A DNA stretch of 6,575 nt from Alphaproteobacteria bacterium (lineage in GTDB: Bacteria; Pseudomonadota; Alphaproteobacteria; Caulobacterales; Parvularculaceae): contig JAUIEG010000152.1 in assembly GCA_030428745.1 (NCBI GenBank), forward strand, positions 1 through 6,575. The letters are read 5' to 3'. Position 1 is the first letter of the stretch. Every line of letters begins with the position of its first letter. Positions 1 to 5,807 of this stretch are shown here, one piece after another. The position numbers and the translations under genes were made by a program. Under the pieces are notes generated by a model. That model ran no database searches. It saw only the letters and a program-made list of their open reading frames with translations, and was not told the DNA's origin.

Positions 1-986
1 TCTCCCGGCCGTCGCTCGACATGGTGTACGCCTACCGCCGCCATGTGAACGAGGCGTTGACGACATTCATCGAAAAAGCGGACCGGCAAACGCTGGCTGG
101 TGTCGTCAGTATGCTAGAACTCGGTTTTGCGCATGAAGAACAGCATCAGGAGTTGCTGGTCACGGATTTACAGCACGCCATGTCCTTCAATCCGACGATG
201 CCGGTGATTTATGAAGATGCGGGCGCCGCTGGGCGCGACGCGGCGCCGGAGATGCGCTGGCGGCGCATGGAAGGCGGCTTGTGCGATATTGGCTGGAACG
301 GCGACGGCTTCGCCTTTGACAATGAGGGCCCGCGCCACAAGATTTATCTCCACCCGTTTGAGCTTGCGAACCGGCCGGTCACGAATGCGGAGTTCATCGC
401 CTTCATGGAAGATGGCGGATACGAAACGCCCGATCACTGGCTTTCCGACGGCTGGGACAGGGCGCAGGCTGAAGAGTGGCGTGCGCCGCTTTACTGGCGC
501 AAGGCCGATGGGCGCTGGCTGCAATATTCGCTGTTCGGCGAACGCGAAGTTAATCCGCATGCGCCGGTTTGCCATGTGAGCCATTTCGAGGCGGCGGCCT
601 ATGCAAGCTGGGCGGGCGCGCGCCTGCCGACGGAAGTCGAATGGGAGGCGGCGGCGTCGCTCTTTCCGACAGAAGGCCGCTTCATGGAGGGCGGCGTTCC
701 GCGGGCGCCGGCGCCCGCGCCGCAGCCGGAAAGCGATGAGCTGTTGCAGCTGTTCGGCGATGTCTGGGAATGGACGGCGAGCGCTTATCTTCCCTTTCCC
801 GGCTTCGCCGTCGCCGACGGTGCGGTGGGCGAATATAATGGCAAGTTCATGTCCGGGCAGATGGTGTTGAAGGGCGGATCCTGCGCCTCACCGGCGGGAC
901 ATTTGCGCGTCTCTTACCGCAACTTTTTCCCGCCGGATGCGCGTTGGCAATATTCAGGCTTCCGTCTCGCCCGCGATATTAACTGA
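1..986 (+). CDS. egtB: Ergothioneine biosynthesis protein EgtB (5'-truncated by window edge)
   Basis: EgtB is a cytoplasmic non-haem iron enzyme that uses O2 to join hercynine (trimethylhistidine) to a thiol donor, gamma-glutamylcysteine or cysteine, giving the sulfoxide precursor of ergothioneine. The reading frame is open to the left edge (frame from base 3, reading SRPSLD before the first ATG at 21), so that ATG is internal and roughly 100 N-terminal residues lie outside. Visible parts: the end of the DinB-like helical domain with HEEQHQELL (the H-x3-H-x-E iron-ligand motif, His38, His42 and Glu44 counted from the ATG at 21), then an FGE-sulfatase/formylglycine-like domain from about residue 85 to the end with GDVWEWTAS, GGSCASPAGHLR, YRNFFPPDARWQ and SGFRLARD, all typical of EgtB. 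The first iron-binding His should lie upstream of the window. An Ala-Pro-rich insert (APAPAPQP) precedes the GDVWEW motif. No egtD (methyltransferase) follows; it may lie upstream. The family call is very secure; the exact thiol donor cannot be told. Confidence 0.93.
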   Translation, partial: SRPSLDMVYAYRRHVNEALTTFIEKADRQTLAGVVSMLELGFAHEEQHQELLVTDLQHAMSFNPTMPVIYEDAGAAGRDAAPEMRWRRMEGGLCDIGWNGDGFAFDNEGPRHKIYLHPFELANRPVTNAEFIAFMEDGGYETPDHWLSDGWDRAQAEEWRAPLYWRKADGRWLQYSLFGEREVNPHAPVCHVSHFEAAAYASWAGARLPTEVEWEAAASLFPTEGRFMEGGVPRAPAPAPQPESDELLQLFGDVWEWTASAYLPFPGFAVADGAVGEYNGKFMSGQMVLKGGSCASPAGHLRVSYRNFFPPDARWQYSGFRLARDIN

Positions 987-1057
987 TCTCAATCATGGCG
1001 CTGCGCGCGCTGTTCCCATATGATCGGTCCCACCAAGAAAATTGAGGAGGAGCGGTC

Positions 1058-1888
1058 ATGACTGCGCAAATGAAGGCCACGGGGATCGATAAAGCGCCCG
1101 GTTTTGACATTCCCGATCCGTTGAGCCTGCCGACGCTCAAAGGCAAAGTCAGCGATGAGGAATGGAAGCTGCGCTGCGACCTTGCGGCGACGTATCGTCT
1201 GGCCTCGATCTACGGCATGACCGACATGATCTTCACGCATTTCTCCGTGCGTTGTCCCGATGAAGGCGGCAAGGCGCGGTTCCTTATCAACCCTTACGGC
1301 GTTTTCTTCGACGAGATGACGGCGTCGGCGCTCCTCAAGGTTGATGTGGACGGCCAGGTGGTGGGCGACACGCCCTATTTTTCAAACCCGGCAGGCTTCA
1401 CCATTCACTCCGCCGTTCATATGGCCCGGGACGATGCTCATGCGGTGCTGCATGTGCACAGCCCCTACGGCGTTGCGGTGTCCGCGCAACAGGACGGCCT
1501 GAAGCGACTCACTCAGTTCGCCATGGTTGTGCATGACGATCTCGCCTATCACGACTATGAGGGCATCGCGCTCGATCACGATGAACGCGAGCGTCTCGTC
1601 GCCGATATGGGCGCCCATCACTTTATGATATTGCGCAATCACGGCACATTGACGGTGGGCGCCAATTGCGCGACCGCGTTTCTGCGCCTCTATTTCCTGG
1701 AGCAGGCTTGCAAGGCGCAAATCCTCGCGCAATCGGATATCAAACCGCCGCTTGAAGAAGGCCCGGAAATGAGCGCCAAGGTGATGCAGCAGGGCTCGCC
1801 GGCTTTTGTGCCCGGTCTAGGCGACAATCTCGCCTGGCCCGGATTGCTCCGCAGACTGAACAGGATGAATCCCGGCTACGACGTGTAA
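1058..1888 (+). CDS. Class II aldolase/adducin family protein
   Basis: 276-residue cytoplasmic protein of the class II aldolase/adducin fold, which includes zinc-dependent fuculose-phosphate and ribulose-phosphate aldolases/epimerases and non-catalytic adducin heads. The ATG at 1058 is set by a strong ribosome site (GAGGAGGAG about 6 bases upstream). The aldolase domain runs from about residue 35 to 235. Three zinc-ligand histidines are recognisable: His132 and His134 in LHVHSPYG and His195 in LRNHGTLTVG. By my hand alignment to FucA, the catalytic acid/base Glu falls at Gly113 of NPAGFTIHSAVH, so classical retro-aldol chemistry is doubtful; this NPAGFTIH-type segment is, as far as I recall, usual for the adducin-like bacterial subfamily. 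The substrate is unknown. It starts 71 bases after egtB on the same strand with no clear terminator between, so co-transcription is possible. Its stop is 5 bases from the stop of the convergent cytochrome gene. Family is secure, function is not. Confidence 0.9.
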   Translation: MTAQMKATGIDKAPGFDIPDPLSLPTLKGKVSDEEWKLRCDLAATYRLASIYGMTDMIFTHFSVRCPDEGGKARFLINPYGVFFDEMTASALLKVDVDGQVVGDTPYFSNPAGFTIHSAVHMARDDAHAVLHVHSPYGVAVSAQQDGLKRLTQFAMVVHDDLAYHDYEGIALDHDERERLVADMGAHHFMILRNHGTLTVGANCATAFLRLYFLEQACKAQILAQSDIKPPLEEGPEMSAKVMQQGSPAFVPGLGDNLAWPGLLRRLNRMNPGYDV

Positions 1889-1893
1889 TCGGT

Positions 1894-2328
1894 TTATTTC
1901 AGCGTTTTCAGATAGGCGATAATGTCCGCGCGCTTTTCCGCGTCGCGCTGGCCTACATAAGCCATGCGGTTGCCGCGCAGGAACATCTGCGGATTTTCGA
2001 TATAGGCGTCGAGATTTTCGTCGGTCCAGACGATGTCGCTTTCGGTCAGCGCCTTGGAGTAGGCGAACCCGTCCGCCTTGCCGGCGGGGTGGCCCACAAT
2101 GCCAAAGAGATTGGGGCCGACGCGGTGAGCCTCGCCTTCCTTAGTTGTGTGACAGACCGCGCATTCGTTAAAGAGCTTGCGACCGCGCTCTTCCGGCGTG
2201 GCCGGCGTCGCCGGGGCGGCGGCCGAGGCGGTGGAAGGGGTTGGTGAGTCGCCCGAGCTTTCGCTTTGACCGCCGCAGGCGGCGAGGGTGAGGGCGGCGA
2301 AGATGGCGGTAGTGATGGCGTATTTCAT
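1894..2328 (-). CDS. Lipoprotein monohaem cytochrome c (class I, mitochondrial/c2-like)
   Basis: 144-residue exported electron carrier. The N-terminus is a lipoprotein signal: short Lys-containing start, hydrophobic stretch, then lipobox LAAC with the modified Cys at 18, so the protein should be lipid-anchored and face the periplasm. A Ser/Pro/Ala/Thr-rich linker (about residues 20-45) leads to one cytochrome c domain with the haem site CAVCH (Cys56, Cys59, His60), the GPNLFGIVG segment after it, and Met122 in GNRMAYVG as the likely sixth haem ligand. The order CxxCH, GPNLxG, late Met and C-terminal helix (ADIIAYLKTLK) matches cytochrome c2 / mitochondrial cytochrome c. It is expected to shuttle electrons between the bc1 complex and an oxidase or reductase, which is inference. 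The upstream Shine-Dalgarno is weak (GGGA about 7 bases before ATG). The gene is convergent with the aldolase-like gene and divergent from the tRNA gene. Confidence 0.92.
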   Translation of the reverse strand: MKYAITTAIFAALTLAACGGQSESSGDSPTPSTASAAAPATPATPEERGRKLFNECAVCHTTKEGEAHRVGPNLFGIVGHPAGKADGFAYSKALTESDIVWTDENLDAYIENPQMFLRGNRMAYVGQRDAEKRADIIAYLKTLK

Positions 2329-2406
2329 GACGAATCCCAGCGAGTGAAAACAGGCCTCTATACCCCCTAGTCAGACGGCGTCCAATCCGTTATCGGTGCG
2401 GCCAAT

Positions 2407-2482
2407 GCCCCTATAGCTCAGCTGGTAGAGCAACTGATTTGTAATCAGTAGGTCGTTCGTTCGAGTCGGACTGGGGGCACCA
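2407..2482 (+). tRNA. tRNA-Thr (anticodon TGT)
   Basis: A complete 76-base cloverleaf. The acceptor stem GCCCCTA (2407-2413) pairs with TGGGGGC (2472-2478 plus the preceding base pairings, one T-G wobble), followed by discriminator A at 2479 and an encoded CCA at 2480-2482. The D arm holds the standard AGCTCAG...GGTAGAGC pattern. The anticodon stem ACTGA (2433-2437) pairs with TCAGT (2445-2449) around the loop TTTGTAA, which places TGT at 2440-2442, reading ACA and, by wobble, other ACN threonine codons. The T arm GTTCG / CGGAC encloses the loop TTCGAGT. There is no intron and no neighbouring tRNA. No integrase or attachment-site duplication is seen beside it. Confidence 0.97.
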
Positions 2483-2755
2483 CATACCTCTCTCTAATAT
2501 TGCTTTTTGGTCAGCTTTCCGGCGGCTCGCGATTAAATGTCAACGCGGTGGCGTTTTGTCTCTGTGTCGGCGTGCGCCGCGCGAGCTCTTGCTAAACCAT
2601 AAGAATTCGACCTATCCGCTTATCTTTACGCGAAAAATTCCGTCCTATAGTTTTTCTAAAGCGCTGTCGTGAATCGCTATGTAAGCGTTTGGCGGGTGGC
2701 TTCATCTGCAGCGTCCGCTGCGGATTTATCCTAAATTTCGGGAAGAGGGAGCTTT
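2483..2755. other. Intergenic region: tRNA trailer and protease leader
   Basis: 273 bases without a credible reading frame. A small dyad, AACGC/GCGTT around GGTG at 2542-2555 and followed by TTTT, could weakly terminate the tRNA transcript, but the stem is only 5 bp. The stretch 2600-2680 is more AT-rich than the genes around it and holds the best promoter-like pair (listed separately). A good ribosome site, AGAGGGAG, ends about 5 bases before the protease ATG. If the proposed promoter is right the protease mRNA has a leader of about 100 bases; I see no strong hairpin or riboswitch-like pattern in it. Confidence 0.5.
2624..2651 (+). promoter_or_regulatory. Possible sigma70-type promoter of the serine protease gene
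   Basis: CTTTAC (2624-2629) and TATAGT (2646-2651) are separated by 16 bases in the AT-rich part of the region upstream of the protease. The -10 is a fair match (4 of 6 to TATAAT), the -35 is poor. A start site near 2658 would give a leader of about 98 bases. This is pattern matching only. Confidence 0.25.
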
Positions 2756-3586
2756 ATGTTCAAGAAGCTAATTGGCGCCGCTGCACTCGCATGCGCTTTC
2801 ATTTCTACATCCGCGAACGCCGTCACCTGGGGACAACCTGACGGCGGCGAGCACCCCAATGTCGGCACGCTGTTGTTCGTGCAAAATGGCGTTGGATTTT
2901 TTAGCTGCACGGGCACCATGATTGCGCCGCGCGTTATGTTGACGGCGGGCCACTGCGTTTCGGAAGCCGGCAACACCAACGACCTTACTTATGTGCGTTT
3001 TGAAGAAGACGCGCTGTCGGGCATTGGCGACTACGCTTCGCTTCAGGACTGGTTCGACAATGAATGGATTGCAACCGAAACGGTGATCGCGCATCCCGAA
3101 TGGGCCGATTACGCGCAGTTTCCGAACACCTATGATATCGGCGTTGTGATTCTGGCTGAGCCTGTTTATCCGTCCAACGGCTTTGGCGAAATTCCGCCGC
3201 TGGACTTCCTCGCCAATCTCAAAGGCAAGGACAAGCAGTCTTTCCAAGCGGTCGGTTATGGGCAGCAGGGAACGCTTCCCCCGACAGCCATGAACGACTA
3301 TGAGCGCTATAAAGGCACGATCCGTCTTCTCGAAGTGAACAGCTATCTGAGCGGCGGCGGCAATGTCAGCGCGAAATTCTCCAACAACCCCGGCATCGGC
3401 GGCGGCACCTGCTACGGCGATAGCGGCGGTCCGACCTTCTACAAGGAAACGAACATTGTCGTGTCCGTTACGTCCTTCGGTTGGGCGAAGAACGGCAACT
3501 GCGTCGGCAATGACTTCAACTACCGCACCGACACGCCTTCTGCACAGGACTTTATTGACGGTGTCCTCGCAGAATATGGCGAATAA
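2756..3586 (+). CDS. Secreted trypsin-like (S1 family) serine protease
   Basis: 276-residue exported chymotrypsin-fold endopeptidase. Residues 1-22 form a Sec signal peptide (KK start, hydrophobic core, ANA cleavage motif), giving a mature protein beginning near Val23. The catalytic triad is complete: His66 in LTAGHC, Asp127 in TYDIGVVIL and Ser223 in CYGDSGGP. Cys51-Cys67 and Cys219-Cys249 match the usual disulfide pairs around the His and the Ser. The residue six before the catalytic Ser, at the base of the S1 pocket, is Gly217 rather than the trypsin Asp, so cleavage after Lys/Arg is not expected. There is no IVGG activation site; the mature end carries a GQPDGGEHPNVG segment instead, a pattern I associate with secreted bacterial members of the family. 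The start is set by AGAGGGAG just upstream of the ATG. It is a single-gene unit closed by the terminator at 3613-3645. The target is unknown; extracellular protein degradation is the default inference. Confidence 0.93.
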   Translation: MFKKLIGAAALACAFISTSANAVTWGQPDGGEHPNVGTLLFVQNGVGFFSCTGTMIAPRVMLTAGHCVSEAGNTNDLTYVRFEEDALSGIGDYASLQDWFDNEWIATETVIAHPEWADYAQFPNTYDIGVVILAEPVYPSNGFGEIPPLDFLANLKGKDKQSFQAVGYGQQGTLPPTAMNDYERYKGTIRLLEVNSYLSGGGNVSAKFSNNPGIGGGTCYGDSGGPTFYKETNIVVSVTSFGWAKNGNCVGNDFNYRTDTPSAQDFIDGVLAEYGE

Positions 3587-3612
3587 TAAAAAGCGTTGAG
3601 CTTTTCAAAACG

Positions 3613-3645
3613 AACCCCGCTGCGGCTTCCGCAGCGGGGTTTTTT
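3613..3645 (+). terminator. Rho-independent terminator of the protease gene
   Basis: A perfect 11-bp GC-rich stem, CCCCGCTGCGG (3615-3625) with CCGCAGCGGGG (3629-3639), closes a 3-base loop and is followed by six T (3640-3645); two upstream A extend pairing into the T run. It lies 26 bases after the protease stop. Read on the - strand the same hairpin is followed by TTCGTTTT, so it may also end dps transcripts, whose stop lies about 50 bases away. Confidence 0.92.
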
Positions 3646-3697
3646 CAGCGCAGATTTATGGAGAGAGGGAAGACTGCGCCGATGTTACACGGGGTTT

Positions 3698-4168
3698 CTA
3701 CTGTGTCAGCGAGCGCAGCATCCACGCGGTTTTTTCGTGTGTTTGAATACGCACAGTGAGGAGGTCAGCGCTCGCCGCGTCGCCGGCTTCTTCGGCTGTC
3801 TCCAAGCCGGTGCGGGCGCGCTTGATCAGCGTTTCATGGTCCGACAATAACCGTTCAATCATGGCCGTGGCTTTCGGCGGCGATGTGTCGGCGTTTTCAA
3901 TCGCGGAAAGCTCCGCAAACTGTTTGCCTGATGTAGGTGCGAAGACGCCAAGGGCGCGTACGCGCTCTGCGATTTCATCGAGCGCTTCCCACATTTCGCG
4001 ATACTGCTCTTCAAACATAACGTGCAGGGTTTGAAACTGCGGGCCCGTCACGTTCCAGTGGTATGCGTGGGTTTTCATATAGAGCGAATAGGTGTCGGCG
4101 AGGGTCGCATTCAACGCCTCAGCGACGGAATTGCGCGCATTTTCTTCGATGCCGATATCAACTTTCAT
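3698..4168 (-). CDS. dps: Dps-family ferritin-like DNA-binding/iron-storage protein
   Basis: 156-residue cytoplasmic protein of the Dps (DNA protection during starvation) family, which forms a 12-subunit shell, oxidises Fe(II) with H2O2 and mineralises the iron. The four-helix ferritin-like domain spans nearly the whole protein. The inter-subunit ferroxidase pattern is intact: His37, His49, Glu53, Asp64 and Glu68, with the spacing H-x11-H-x3-E/D-x10-D-x3-E; the third position is Glu where E. coli Dps has Asp. The family signature AYHWNVTGPQFQTLH is clear. The N-terminus before helix A is short (about 10 residues) and carries only one Lys, and there is no C-terminal basic tail, so strong DNA binding like that of E. 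coli Dps is not obvious. The start is fixed by AAAGGAGAGG about 6-8 bases before the ATG. A 39-base palindrome lies 53 bases upstream, suggesting control by a dimeric regulator, plausibly of iron or peroxide response. The upstream aminotransferase gene is on the same strand, 123 bases away. Confidence 0.95.
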   Translation of the reverse strand: MKVDIGIEENARNSVAEALNATLADTYSLYMKTHAYHWNVTGPQFQTLHVMFEEQYREMWEALDEIAERVRALGVFAPTSGKQFAELSAIENADTSPPKATAMIERLLSDHETLIKRARTGLETAEEAGDAASADLLTVRIQTHEKTAWMLRSLTQ

Positions 4169-4220
4169 AAGGTCCTCTCCTTTTGATTTCTTGCTTCAGC
4201 CAAGAAATAGGAATGAGGCC

Positions 4221-4259
4221 TCGAACAATCAAATTGATAATATCAAAATGATTGTTCGA
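4221..4259. promoter_or_regulatory. 39-base palindromic operator candidate upstream of dps
   Basis: The dyad is centred on base 4240. Outer arms TCGAACAATCA (4221-4231) and TGATTGTTCGA (4249-4259) match perfectly, then come two mismatched pairs, then an inner perfect dyad TTGATA / TATCAA (4234-4239 and 4241-4246) around the central A; 17 of 19 pairs match. It lies in an AT-rich pocket 53 bases upstream of the dps ATG. The arms are AT-rich and no T run follows on the - strand, so it is a poor terminator for the aminotransferase gene. A weak promoter on the - strand (TTGATT, 17-base spacer, TATTTC) would overlap its dps-proximal arm. It does not cleanly match the OxyR, Fur, Irr or Mur consensus as I know them. 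Confidence 0.65.
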
Positions 4260-4291
4260 AATAATCGATGGAACGGAAAGGCGGCTGAGGC

Positions 4292-5500
4292 TTATTTCAG
4301 CCCGGCGCAGAATCGTTGAATCCGGGTGCAGGCCTCGCGCATATCCTCGATGGAGGCGGCGTAGGAGACCCGGAAAAACGGGGCGAGGCCGAAGGCCGCC
4401 CCGAACACCGCGGAAACGCCCTCTGCCTTAATCAGCTCTGTCGTGAAATCCTCATCGCTGGCGATCTTGGCGCCGTCTGGCGTCGTCTTGCCGATCGCGC
4501 CCGCGCAGGACGGATAGACATAGAACGCGCCTTCGGGTTTGGCGCAGGAAAGGCCCTCGGCGTCGTTCAGCATGTCGACGACGAGGTCCCGGCGCGCCTT
4601 GAAGGCGTTGTTGCGCTCAATGAGGAACGACTGGTCGCCATTCAGCGCCGCGACGCTGGCATATTGGGTGATGGAGCAGGGGTTCGAGGTCGATTGCGAC
4701 ATGACTTTCGCCATCGCCTTGATCAGACCCTGCGGCCCGCCGGCATAGCCGAGGCGCCAGCCGGTCATGGCGTAGGATTTTGAAACGCCGTTGATTGTCA
4801 GCGTGCGGTCATAAAGACCGGGCTCGACCTGCGCCGGCGTCGTAAACTCAAAACCGTCATAGACGATGTGCTCATACATATCGTCGGACATGATCCACAC
4901 ATGGGGGTGACGCATGAGGACATCGGTGAGCGCTTTCACTTCATCGCGCGTGTAAGCCGCGCCCGTGGGGTTCGACGGCGAGTTGAAGATGACCCATTTC
5001 GTTTTTGGCGTGATGGCGCGCTCAAGATCTTCCGGCGTCAGCTTGAAATTGCGTTCCTGCGTCGTCGGGACGATCACCGGTTTGCCGCCTGCGAGCAGCG
5101 TCATGTCCGGATAGGAAACCCAGTAAGGCGCCGGGATGATCACTTCGTCGCCGGGATTCAGCGTTGCGACGAGGGCGTTATACAGAACCGCCTTGCCGCC
5201 CGGCGCCACATTGATCTGGCCGATCTCGTAATCGAGTTCGTTGTCGCGTTTGAACTTGGCGGCGATCGCTTCTTTCAGTTCCGGAATGCCGTCCACATTT
5301 GTGTATTTTGTCTTCCCGTCGCGGATCGCCTGGATCGCTGCTTCCTTGACGAAGTCCGGCGTGTCGAAATCTGGCTCGCCTGCGCCGAGGGAAATGATGT
5401 CGCGGCCCTGCGCCTTGAGGTCGCGCGCCATTTGCGTCGCGGCAAGCGTCGGGGAGGGTTTGATGCGCTGTAGCGCGGTCGATGACTGAAAGCTGGTCAT
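4292..5500 (-). CDS. aatA: PLP-dependent aspartate aminotransferase (class I, subgroup I-gamma)
   Basis: 402-residue cytoplasmic fold-type I aminotransferase, expected to interconvert aspartate + 2-oxoglutarate and oxaloacetate + glutamate; many I-gamma relatives also accept prephenate or aromatic substrates. Key residues, numbered from the ATG at 5500: GAGEPDFDTP near the N-terminus, Asn177 in NSPSNPTGA, Asp206 and Tyr209 in SDDMYE (ring N and O3' contacts of PLP), Lys241 in NGVSKSYAMTGWRLGY (Schiff-base lysine) and Arg377 in FFRVSYA (substrate alpha-carboxylate). Length of about 400 is standard. An in-frame TTG at 5527 would add nine residues (MESTPLEFV), but family N-termini begin close to the MTSFQSSTALQRIKPS segment, so ATG at 5500 is preferred; GGA 7-10 bases upstream is a modest ribosome site. 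It is divergent from the membrane sensor gene and lies upstream of dps on the same strand. The precise substrate is inferred from the family; the symbol is tentative. Confidence 0.93.
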   Translation of the reverse strand: MTSFQSSTALQRIKPSPTLAATQMARDLKAQGRDIISLGAGEPDFDTPDFVKEAAIQAIRDGKTKYTNVDGIPELKEAIAAKFKRDNELDYEIGQINVAPGGKAVLYNALVATLNPGDEVIIPAPYWVSYPDMTLLAGGKPVIVPTTQERNFKLTPEDLERAITPKTKWVIFNSPSNPTGAAYTRDEVKALTDVLMRHPHVWIMSDDMYEHIVYDGFEFTTPAQVEPGLYDRTLTINGVSKSYAMTGWRLGYAGGPQGLIKAMAKVMSQSTSNPCSITQYASVAALNGDQSFLIERNNAFKARRDLVVDMLNDAEGLSCAKPEGAFYVYPSCAGAIGKTTPDGAKIASDEDFTTELIKAEGVSAVFGAAFGLAPFFRVSYAASIEDMREACTRIQRFCAGLK

Positions 5501-5807
5501 AACGAATTCCAAGGGGGTTGATTCCAAGGCGGATGCGGTGGCTGTTTAGACCTTTGTTGCGCCGCAACCAATGATTTTTAAGCGCGTTCCGGACGCCAAT
5601 TGCCGCGACCATAGGATGCCTAACAGTAATGATAGCTTTGGCGCCTTTCTCAGCCCGCAAAGGCGCTGCGTCCGTTAACGCCTTCATTGTGAGGAGAATT
5701 TCGCCATTCTGGGGAAAAGCCGTTAAAGGCGGCGCAACCGCAAGTTTTGGTTTGAGCCCGGCCGCGAATGTGATTTCATGGGGTGAGCGGGGAACAAAGG
5801 AGAGCTT
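5501..5807. other. Divergent intergenic region between aminotransferase and membrane sensor genes
   Basis: 307 bases that should carry promoters for both flanking genes. Two dyads are visible. GTTGCG-C-CGCAAC (5556-5568), extended with one mismatched pair to 5553-5571, sits about 55 bases upstream of the aminotransferase ATG and overlaps a weak - strand promoter (TTGGTT, 17-base spacer, TAAACA). GCGCCTTT / AAAGGCGC (5641-5648 and 5659-5666) has a 10-base loop and no T run. A 60-codon + strand frame from 5629 overlaps the sensor start as ATGA but has no ribosome site and no recognisable protein character. No RNA gene was recognised. Confidence 0.6.
5556..5568. promoter_or_regulatory. Perfect 13-base palindrome upstream of the aminotransferase gene
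   Basis: GTTGCG and CGCAAC flank a central C at 5562. Outside it the next pair mismatches and two more (TT/AA) match, giving 8 of 9 pairs over 5553-5571. The site lies between positions -56 and -68 relative to the preferred ATG at 5500 and overlaps the only promoter-like pair on the - strand, so a repressor operator is plausible. The regulator is not known. Confidence 0.4.

Noticed and set aside
2407..2482. tRNA gene as an integration site for a mobile element
   Set aside because: No integrase gene and no repeat of the tRNA 3' end were seen within the window.
2542..2557. Small hairpin AACGC/GCGTT plus TTTT after the tRNA gene
   Set aside because: A 5-bp stem with four T is too weak to call a terminator with confidence; mentioned only in the intergenic entry.
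3596..3850. 84-codon + strand frame starting at the protease stop
   Set aside because: It runs through the terminator hairpin and then antisense into dps, with no plausible ribosome site or protein character.
4221..4259. Palindrome read as the aminotransferase transcription terminator
   Set aside because: The arms are AT-rich and no T run follows the dyad on the - strand; the position just upstream of dps fits an operator better.
4868..5473. 201-codon + strand frame antisense to the aminotransferase
   Set aside because: Antisense shadow rich in Arg, His and Val with no recognisable motif and no ribosome site of note.
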